From: Auriscalpium vulgare
Taxonomy: Eukaryota > Basidiomycota > Agaricomycetes > Russulales > Auriscalpiaceae
NCBI GenBank assembly: GCA_019915015.1
Contig: JAHBBC010000033.1
Coordinates: 338,147-402,146 of the forward strand
Length of the DNA stretch: 64,000 nucleotides
Reading direction: 5' to 3'
Positions 55,713 through 64,000 of the stretch are shown here, in pieces. Position 1 is the stretch's first letter, and each line of letters begins with the position of its first letter. Position numbers and translations under genes: made by a program. The notes beneath the pieces were generated by a model. That model was not told the origin of the DNA. It worked only from the letters and a program-made list of their open reading frames with translations, and did not search any database.

Positions 55713-58700
55713 TTTCTCTATCTCTGTTTATCTGTTTTCTGCTCGCTGTCCTGTTTGCTATCGCTGCTGCTTTCGATTGTTTTCCTGCTGTCGTATCATT
55801 ATCCGCATACACTATATTGACACTGTACGTTCCTAACGACGAGAGATGTTACGCAAATCATAACGAAATATTCGCCTTTGCGCGTCGGAGTGGCACATCG
55901 CCGACATGGCCGAGGGCAAGTCAGTGGGCGCTTATCTGATTCAACTCCCAACTTCATTGTTGCGTCGTCCGACCCTTTGTCCGTTCTCTTGTTTATCCTC
56001 TTCATGAGCTTTTCGTGAGCCGAAATTGTACGCGAAAGATTTTCCTGTGAGTACTTCAATCGTGTGGTGGTCCGATGGCGAGAGGGTCGTATATCCTGAA
56101 GTACGTCCCAAAATCATCGATATATGCGGCCGCTCCCTGAGGTGATCTTGCTTACCGCGGAGCTGCGCACGATTCATTTTGTTCGGGAATTGCGTGCAGA
56201 CCTCCTTCGCTCTGCATTGGGCGATTGTGGACATCCTCGGAGCTGACCGCCCTGTTCATTTTGGTCAGATCGCAGCGCCATCAAAACGAGCTTGTTCACT
56301 CATTTCCCGACCCTACCAATAACCGTGTTGAGTGGCCTAGTTTGCCCACATGAATACAGAAAAAGGAGGCCCCGGCTGAGCGTTCCGGCGTATTCAAAGG
56401 TGCGTGCAAGCGTTTTACGTCTGGAGTGAAGCGTCGCCCACCACCCTGCCAGCAACGAACTGATGCCTTGCCTTCCTTTCAGGACTGCTCTGCGTCCCAT
56501 ATCATAATAAGGCTGTTCCAACTCGAAGTGCGTGAACGGCCATGTAGTCGCGTTGTGCTGATCCAGCCGTCTTCATCGGTCTAGCGATGCTTCTTTCCCA
56601 TTGTGAAAATGCCACTGCCATCTTGATCCTTAGGTTGGAAAAATGGCCGCGAGAGCGGATAGACGACTTATGTATGCGCCGCATACTGTGATGTTTGCCG
56701 TTTCACCTGCACGGCTGTGGCTAACCGGTGTCCGGAGAGCGACCTCACGGACCGACGTCGTAATAAATCCGATGTCCACCTGACGATTCGTGGAGCTGTG
56801 GCATACACGCTGCAGAATGGCCTTTGAGTTGCGAATCGCGATCGCTTGAGGCCCGGGTGACAATGGTAGGGAGTCAATAATTGTTGCCGACAACAAGCTG
56901 ACTGCGATCTAGATGGAAAGCAGCAACCTGGATGTCCTCGCCCGTTCGAGGAAGTCAGCGAGATGAAGCCGACGGGCAATGCCGCTGCAGGTGGAGCACT
57001 GCCGTGGCTTCAGCGCAGGGGTTCTACCCGAGGGCAGCTCGCTAACAGGGCCCAGGCTATCCAACCGTGCCGTTGCAGGTGTCGGTGCTTTCGCTTTGCT
57101 CCGTCGGCGGTCCTTGCGAGCCTCGGAAAATCTCGTGTGTACGTTGCCGGCGCTGTTACTTCCGTGTCGAAGCTACGCTGCTCACTCATCTTTGACCCTG
57201 AGGGATGCGCTGAGAGTGCTTGTTTGTGAGCGATGTCTATGAGCAGCTCCCTGTCCCCCGTAACTGACTCCAGGATTCAGGTGACAACTTTGCGCCGGGC
57301 GGCGCTGCCCAGGTTGTGCACGCCCGTGCGACATGTGTAGGCGTCGGCGTCTGTCGTTGAGGGGCCCCACACAGTGCGGGCACCCCTCGTTCTCCAAATC
57401 TTTGGTGTGCAGGTGCCGTAAGCACCGTCGAGCCTCGCGTGTGGGCTACGCTTGCTGTGCTGCGACAAGCGGCTGTTCCTCGATGGCCTGTTGGAGGACA
57501 CTACCCCGCATTGCGTATTGCGCCGGCTTCAAACGTGAGTCGTCCTAGGATTCTTGAAGCGATCCACCGTCTCGCTGGCTGTCGACTCCAGGCTCTCAGG
57601 TGTTGGGGTGTCTTCTCTATGCGAATCCTATTCGCACAGCATCTGTCTCCCTTACAGGCAGAGAAATTGGCAAGCCTATTGATTCTGGGGTTCGTGATCG
57701 CCCCGGCAGCTGCTCCTTAGCCGGTCGCTGAGGCCCAGCACTTCCTTGTCGCGACGCCATGCATGCAAATCCGCCGAAGCAGCCTTGTCAGACACCTCTC
57801 GGGGCCCAGGACACCTCAGAGCCCACTTACCCATCATCTCCGTCGAGGTCTGGGCCAGTATTAATGCAGTGTGGAGTGTGCCTATTATCCTCATCCTCTG
57901 AGCGTACTTCTGTTACACGCCGCCGCCAATGGGATGTTCTGATGCAAGCACTGACGTTCTCTCCGATACGGGTACGCCTGCTTCTGCTATGATCTAATAA
58001 GGCGCGCTGCGTTCTATTCTGCTCTTTCAATTATATATTTATCAGGGCCAGTCAAGCTTTCGTTACGCAGCGCGGCGGGCAGGCGGGGCCCGATGCGCGC
58101 AGAAGCACAGCAAGCGCAAAGGCGCGCGTCGGCAGTGCCGGCAACGAACCCGCCCGTGGGCGCGCTTGGCTGCGGCCGGTATCTGCCTCTGCCACGCCTC
58201 CTCCACGCTGCGTGCACGCGCCGAACATCAACGGATGCATCATTTTCGAACGACGATGGCCACTTCTATGTGTCGCGCACTACCAAATCCTTACATCACA
58301 GGCTTCGCTGCGGCGGGGCAGGCTTGCCATCTTCTGCCTGGTCGTGTATCCAAACCTCTTTTTCTGACTGGCTCTCCTCCCCTGGGCGCGGACTTCCCGG
58401 AGTAATCGGCTAATGTGCCATTCTTGTCCTGGCGCCAGCCGCGTTTGCTTTTATCCTCCTGTCTCCGTTATGGCCAGATCATTCCTGTTTGGACACGAGA
58501 GGCACCTCTGCGATCGAAGGACATAGGCTCCTCAACGCATTGCCGACCTTTCATTTGCGCGGGTTACGGAAGCGCTGCGAAGCCCCGAACCCGAGGCCAC
58601 CCCGTTCCATGGGCGTCGCTTTGGAGTGAGGTCACTTCGTTTATAACCCCGGTGCGCTGGGTGTTGGCAGCCATCCCCCGCAGGTCCTGCCCTGCCGCCA

Positions 58701-58815
58701 GCTCGAACGAACTACGACACTCCAGTGTGCCCACGCCCACCCGCAGCTGTACCATATTTGACGACCTTTCTTACGACAATCCAGTCTGCCCGAGTACAGC
58801 CTCTTCTCGATACCC
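55713..58815. other. Gene-poor region
   Basis: No gene is supported over 3.1 kb. Open frames around 56960-57720 on the plus strand and 57180-57500 on the minus strand have no domain. Possible TATA-like sequence at 58027 (ATTATATATTTAT). Confidence 0.35.
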
Positions 58816-60078
58816 ATGGCATCCTACCTGCGCAGCCTTTTCGGTGTCGGACAGTCCTCTTCGTCAGGGCAGCCGTCGAAGCCCAAGCACCACAAACGCT
58901 CGCAGACGGCACCCACACCCAACTACATCTATGGGACATTCCCGCCAACGGTGCGCTCCACATCCTCGTCGGTCGCGTCATCGCGGCCCAAAGTGCAACG
59001 ATCCAACACCTACACCGGGACGCCCGCCGTCTCCCCGTCTCCCCTCCGCTACGTGTCTTACGATGCCAGGCGCTCGCACGAAAGCACTCGGCCAGCAGTT
59101 CTCACCAAGCTGCCGAACATCTATCGCACCACCAGCCATCCTCATGAACAACACGGTACGCGCCCTTCGCCCATATCTATCGCCTAGACGCTGACTGTGG
59201 TATGCGGTGACAGGACGCTACCCTCAATTTCCGCAACCGGGCCACACGCCCGCGAGCTCGCGCTCGAATTCCAGCTCCTCGATATACCCGGGAGCCCTCC
59301 ACACCAACACAGTGCCCTCGCCCTTAGTCCCAACCTCTCGTCACAACGCACACGCATCTTCGGACCGGCGCCCCCATCTCAAGCAGAACCATACCTGGCA
59401 TGCCGGTGTCCCGACCAGCGCAAGCGGTTCTTCTACGTGTACGTCGCCCATCGCTTGCCGAACCCTGACATTATTCACGCTTTGCTTGCAGATGCTGCTT
59501 CGACGGCGCCGGCCCCGACCACGCTTCACATGCACCCGCTGCTGGCCTATACACGTCTCCACCACGCACCCATCTCGTATGACGTTGCTTTCACTCCCTC
59601 GGCTCGCGCGGTTCTCGACCGCACTATCCACGCCCCCGTCCCCGCCCTCACACTCGCCCAGCCCGCCACGGAGCCGCCAATCCCCGCGAACTCGCGCCTC
59701 GTGCTCCGGTCCCACAAGTTCCCATGGCTCGTCGTGGTCGGCCCCGTCGGCTCGACGCCAAGCTTCTACCTCGGCTCCGGGAACAAGCCGCGCACGAACG
59801 CCTGCCTCACAAACCTCGACGTCCTGCACGCCGTGCATAACACCCTGATGCTGCGCGTTACTCCGGAGGAGTGGGAGTCGCTCGGTAAAGGGAGCAAGGC
59901 GCAGCGCAAGGTCGCCGCCGCGTACCAGGAGCGCTGCAGGCGCATGGGCGGCGGGTGGGAGAACGGCGTCCGCCGGCTCGACTGGCTTGGCTCCAAAACG
60001 CGCCTCGTCGGCATCGAGGTGGACAGAGGGAACGCGGCGAGCGGAAAAGTCGGCAAGATGGTCTTCGGCAAGGCCTGA
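58816..60078 (+). CDS. DUF6699-like protein, 383 aa
   Basis: Three exons: 58816-59155, 59214-59438, 59492-60078 (1152 nt, phases agree; donors GTACGC and GTACGT). ATG at 58816 (MASYLRSLFGVGQSSSSG), stop TGA at 60076-60078. A Ser/Pro/Thr-rich disordered N-terminal half precedes the domain: MHPLLAYTRLHHAPISYDVAF, SHKFPWLVVVGPVGSTPSF, TNACLTNLDVLHAVHNTLML, QERCRRMGGGWENGVRRLDW and LVGIEVDRG. The pattern is that of DUF6699 and matches the gene at 53847-55712 in order but weakly in sequence. Relics of the same gene lie at 21470-21625 and 42596-42975. Function unknown. Confidence 0.8.
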
Positions 60079-60594
60079 GGATCGCTTCCGACACACGTAC
60101 CTCTCTTCACACTATTCTGCTGAACTTTCGTTTGCTGTTCTTGAATTGGTTGCGCCTCGACGTTCTGTGCTTGCATCTGGTTTTCGTCTCTCTCGTGTCA
60201 TGCTCATCGCTTTCGGTTGTTATCTGTATTCGTAGGTCTGGACTTGGGTCTCGCGCGAGTACGCAGACACGGTTTTCTCGCCTTCTATTCTCGGTGTAGT
60301 GTATTGTACTCTGTTCAGTGTTGCATCGCATTCACGATACCTCTCTCGCACTCACACATGCCTCCCCCCACTCCTGCTATCTGTACACTATTCTTTCGTA
60401 TGCACACATGAATTCTTATGATCTTCGGCGCATTGCGCTACCATGCTCTCCTTGCTTCGACTCCTCGTCTGGATTTTGGCCCTAAAACACTCTTTGTGAT
60501 TTCCGCCGCCAGCGAACAATACAGCAGGAAACACTGCACTCATACACTAGTCAAACTTTATAGGTCGTGAATGGGTCATGCGTCATAAAATACA
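60079..60594. other. Convergent 3' flanks
   Basis: Holds the 3' ends of the DUF6699-like gene (plus) and secreted-protein gene 2 (minus). The stretch 60480-60560 (AACACTCTTTGTGATTTCC.., CACTCATACACTAGTCAAAC) recurs near 62895-62970 and, inverted, near 21120-21200, so the family's 3' flank was duplicated with it. Confidence 0.5.
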
Positions 60595-61791
60595 CTAATC
60601 AAGCTCGTCGAATGAGCGGCTGGACAGAAGGATCGCAGCCAGCGCCTGCTCAGGACTACAGGGGGAAAAAAGGTCAGCACACGAGCTCGAAGACATGATC
60701 ATGGAAGCACATACGTGACATCGCGACGGGAGGAGCTGTCCTTGTCGCCGAAGAGCTTGCCCAGGAGGCCAGAGGCAGCGCCGGAGGCACCAAGGCTGGT
60801 GACGGTGCCGATGAGGCCCTTCTCAATGGGGCCCAGGTTGAGGCGCTCCTCAAGCTCACGCCTGCGTTGACGAGTCAGTATGAGCAAAGAAAACCGACGA
60901 TGTAAGGTTTTGACTGACTTGGAGGACGAGTCCTTGTGGCCGAACAGGTGCTCGACCTCGCCACCCACAGCGCCGACCGCGCCGGAGGCAAGGCCAGCCG
61001 CGGTGCCGGTCTTGAGGACCGTGCCGAGGGAGTCCTCCGTCGCACCGAGGAGGCTCCCGAGGATGCTCTTCCGCGCGACGAGCTCGTCGTACTCGCGAGC
61101 TTCGAGGGCCTTGCTCGAGACCGGGGTCGCCGCTTTGTGGGTGAACTTGCCGATAAAGTCTTTGACATCCTGCTCAATGGAAGCCAGATCGCGCGCGTCG
61201 AGCTCGTCGTACTCGCGAGCTTCTCCGAGGTTGCTCGAGATCGGGGTCGGCGCCTTGTGGCTGAACTTGCCGATAAAGTCTTTCACATCCTGCTCAATGG
61301 AGGCCAGATCGCGCCTGCGCGCATGCGTCAGTGTCAACTCCGCAAGGAAATCGTGAGTTGGACTGACTTGGAGGACGATTCCTTCAGGTGTTTGAACGCC
61401 TTGATCTTCTTCTTGTTGGCCTTGAGCTGCTGGGGAGTAATTTGCTCCGGGCCGAGGCCTAGGCCAAGGCCGCCGATGGGCAATGAGAACGCACGGGAAG
61501 ACGCGCTAGAGGAGTGGCCACCGCCGAGGAAGTGGTTGATCAGCGGGACGGCAGCGCCGCCGAGCACGCCAGTGCCGAGGGGCTTCAGGATGCTGAGCAG
61601 GCTGGGCTCGCGCGCCATCAGCTCATCAAATTCGCGGGCCTGCTTGACACTGCAAAAATTGAACGAGTGGTTAATCAGAGGCTGATCAGTGCGTATGAAA
61701 AGACTGGAACTCACCTCAGAGGAGCCGCGAGGGCGGGGGACGCGGCCGAGGCAGCGAGGAGGACAACAGCGAGGGTCGTGGAGGAGTGCAT
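60595..61791 (-). CDS. Small secreted repeat protein, family member 2 (320 aa)
   Basis: Five exons: 61791-61715, 61649-61368, 61314-60919, 60861-60715, 60655-60595 (963 nt, phases agree). The signal peptide MHSSTTLAVVLLAASAASPALA is almost the same as in member 1, and exon 1 has the same 77-nt length. Then QAREFDELMAREPSLLSILK, a Gly-rich part, and a tandem duplication of about 44 residues (RDLASIEQDVKDFIGKF..EAREYDEL, twice). Next come a Gly/Ala-rich segment and the family end ELEERLNLGPIEKGLIGT..GLLGKLFGDKDSSSRRDVT and SPEQALAAILLSSRSFDELD. RRDLA/ARE-type dibasic sites precede several modules, so processing into peptides is conceivable (inference). Confidence 0.8.
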
Positions 61792-61874
61792 TTTATGAAA
61801 GCGTTGAGGATGACTTGATTTAGTGTAGAGTGTGAGTGTAGAAGAGTGGCTCGTGATGAACAAAAACGTTGAAG

Positions 61875-62016
61875 CTACGAAGGTGCCATGTACGTCAGAC
61901 TCAGCGTATCAACAGATGGAAGTGGAGAGCTGCGAAGACTCACCAACCAGTGCCGTGAAATAAACGGAGTGAGCGAGGGCTGGGGAATTCTTGCCATTTA
62001 CTGAGACCCCTTTATA
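61875..62016 (-). promoter_or_regulatory. TATA box and 5'UTR intron of secreted-protein gene 2
   Basis: TATAAA reads leftwards from 62016. The leader intron GTGAGTC (61943) to TTCGTAG (61875) matches that of member 1. Confidence 0.6.
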
Positions 62017-63005
62017 CGTGGAACGATGCTTGGGTTCTGGTCACGGTTAATACGCCGCGTGTATCCATCAATGAACTGCAGGCCGCTTTGGGGTGATTTA
62101 TTCCGACAGGATAGGATAGGATAGGTTGCAACCCGCAAGTTGCCCGCAAGCTGGTAACATAGCGGCCGCGCAGAGGGGAGCCATCAGCGGCTTAGGCGCC
62201 GGTGGGCATCGAAAAACGTAAGCTGAAGCCGTTTGCCTGCCGATACCTGCCGCCGGGGATGGGAGGCGACCGTGGCGAATTTGAGTACTGGCGCAAAAGG
62301 CATTGTCGACGACTGTTTGACGACCTTCGCCTTCGATCCCAGTGTCAGATGAGTCTTCAAAGCACATAGTAGTCGCCAGATGGGACTTAAACAGACAGCG
62401 ACAAGCAGAGTCAATTTTGTGCGCTAGGTGTCGGGACGTAAGAGCACTTACAATGGCCATATACGGGCTCCACTCTGAGCGGAAACCCATCCAGCTGAGC
62501 GAGCCGCACGAGTCCGCTTGTCGTAAGCAATCAATGATATCTTCTAGCACGCTGTGCACTAGGTTTCAAGAAAGGTATTTCATGTCGACTATCACGCATG
62601 CGAGTTTCATGAGCATCAGGCAACGCCGGCGAGTGCAGACGCTGTCCACGCGGACAGGTCGGAGGTGCATTGCCACCATGGTTGTGCTGTGATGACGGAT
62701 CGAAGCGCGGTCGCATGGAAAGTGAGCACGGAATATGAGTTTGATCGATGAAGGCCGGCGCACCTTTCAAAGAAGTCTGTTCTGTTGACTCCGAGGTCTC
62801 TTGAAGTGCATTAAGGCACGTTCTCCTGAACAACATCCGCCACAACGTCAAAATTGTCGTTCGCATCCTCGAGTCGCGCGTGGATATGCGGCCCTAAAAA
62901 CACTCTTTTGAATTTCCGCTGCCAGCGAACGATAAAGCAGGGAACACTACACTCATACACTAGTCAAACTATGTAGGTCGTAAATAGATCATGTCATAAG
63001 ATGCA
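62017..63005. other. Intergenic sequence with a possible coding relic
   Basis: On the minus strand around 62700-62340, coding-like pieces (e.g. VHSVLEDIIDCLRQADSCGSLSW up to a GTAAGT donor at about 62455) suggest a decayed gene of unknown type. A GGATA tract is at 62108-62125. Confidence 0.35.
62108..62125. repeat. GGATAG tract with AACCCGCA downstream, second copy
   Basis: Same arrangement as at 5105-5122. Confidence 0.5.
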
Positions 63006-64000
63006 CTAATCAAGCTCGTTGAATGAGCGGCCGGACAAGAGGACCGCAGCCAGCGCCTGCTCCGGCCTGTGGGAGATCGTCAGCGGGAGCTGGAAGACAT
63101 GGCAGGAGCACATACGTGATAGCACGACGGGAAGAAGAGCTGTCGCTGTTCCCGAAGAGCTTCCCCAAGATGCCGGAGGCAGCGCTGGAGACACCCAGGC
63201 CGGTCACGGTGCCGAGGAGACCTTTCTCGATGGGACCCAAGTTGAGGCGCTCCGCAAGCTCACGCCTGCGTTTGAGAGTCAGTACAAGCAAATTGAAACG
63301 ATAGAAGGCCCATCTGACTTGAACAAGGGGATAGGCTGAGCGGCAAAGCATGCCTTAGCACTGGGTCGACGAGAGCGTCAGCGCGAGAGCTGGAAGACGT
63401 GGTAGGAGCACATACGCGGGAGAGATACTGTTACCATTGAAGAACGGCTGGCCTGTGCTGTCGACACAGGCGGAGACCTCTGGGGGAACTACCGGCAGGT
63501 GGTCCCCATCCGGGCCAAAGCGCTCCGCAAGCTCGCGGCGGGACGCGGGCGCGGGGACGGGGGGCGCGGGGACGGGAAGCGGCGGGAGGATAGGGAGCAA
63601 GTCGAGGGGGCGTTTGCCGTTCAGCTCGTCGATGATGCTCTGACTAATGAAGCGCTCCGCAAGCTCACGGCGGGACGCGGGCGCCGGAGCGCCGGCGTGT
63701 AGGACGCCTTCGATGCCACCTTCGATTGCGTGAGGCAATGCGAAGGTGGTTGATAGTAAGGGTTCATTTCGGAGGTCTTCGAGCCTGTGGGAGATCGTCA
63801 GCGGGAGCGGGAAGACATGGCAGGAGCACATACGTGATAGCGCGACGGGAAGAAGAGCTGTCGCTGTTCCCGAAGAGCTTCCCCAAGATGCCGGAGGCAG
63901 CGCTGGAGACACCCAGGCCGGTCACGGTGCCGAGGAGACCTTTCTCGATGGGACCCAAGTTGAGGCGCTCGTCAAGCTCACGGCGGGATGCGGGGGCGGG
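63006..64000 (-). CDS. Small secreted repeat protein, family member 3 (5' end beyond window)
   Basis: The 3' part of a third family member; the stop TAG is at 63006-63008. Reading leftwards, the window edge holds a RRELDERLNLGPIEKGLLGT module (about 63960-63833), an intron, a module with QSIIDELNGKRPLDLLPILP, RRELAERFGPDGDHLPVVPPEVSACVDSTG, then a second ELAERLNLGPIEKGLLGT..GILGKLFGNSDSSSSRRAIT module (about 63266-63116) and the final exon SPEQ/RPEQALAAVLLSGRSFNELD. Introns match those of member 1 almost base for base. Member 3 carries the LNLGPIEKG module twice, member 1 once. The signal peptide lies outside the window. Confidence 0.75.

Overview
The window is nuclear DNA from a filamentous basidiomycete, most likely an Agaricomycete. 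Genes are split by many short (about 45-75 bp) GT..AG introns, GC is moderate to high, and the families fit: DUF2235 hydrolase-WD40 fusions, MYND-finger proteins, DUF6699-type proteins, and a Ty3 retrotransposon whose reverse transcriptase carries a FIDDVPVKGP box. No rRNA, CRISPR array or bacterial-type operon was seen.

The backbone is a dispersed cluster of DUF2235-WD40 genes. Copy A is intact on the minus strand (606-3963). Copy B is only a 5' relic (10835-11289, minus). Isolated WD40 relics lie at 12725-12797 and 15219-15400. Copy C (22476-42304, plus) is split by a 16.3 kb nested insertion. Copy D is intact (46132-49527, plus). The predicted products join a serine-hydrolase domain, with triad motifs GFSRGAY, WDTVSS and GSHSDxGGG, to a seven-bladed WD40 propeller. 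In copies A and C the blades are very alike.

The insertion in copy C has two layers. The outer layer is a TIR element (24315-40610) with a 9-bp target duplication, subterminal ATGCAT repeats, tRNA-like sequences and a gene-like fragment, but no visible transposase. Inside it sits a very young Ty3/Gypsy element (25535-39952, 14,418 bp; both LTRs 850 bp and apparently identical). After gag and pol this element carries about 5.8 kb with three intron-containing genes on the opposite strand. Three copies of a polypurine-tract-like motif punctuate this part. This antisense cargo is the most unusual feature of the window.

Other genes are: an intronless orphan wedged between WD40 relics (13671-15218); a three-member family of small secreted proteins with nearly identical introns (19478-21073, 60595-61791, 63006-window end); a MYND-finger protein (50365-52398); and two DUF6699-like proteins (53847-55712, 58816-60078), with two more DUF6699-like relics at 21470-21625 and 42596-42975. 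Long gene-poor stretches with decayed coding-like sequence lie between them (notably 4.0-9.1 kb, 15.4-19.2 kb, 43.0-46.1 kb and 55.7-58.8 kb). The relics and segmental duplications show an accessory, rearranging region.
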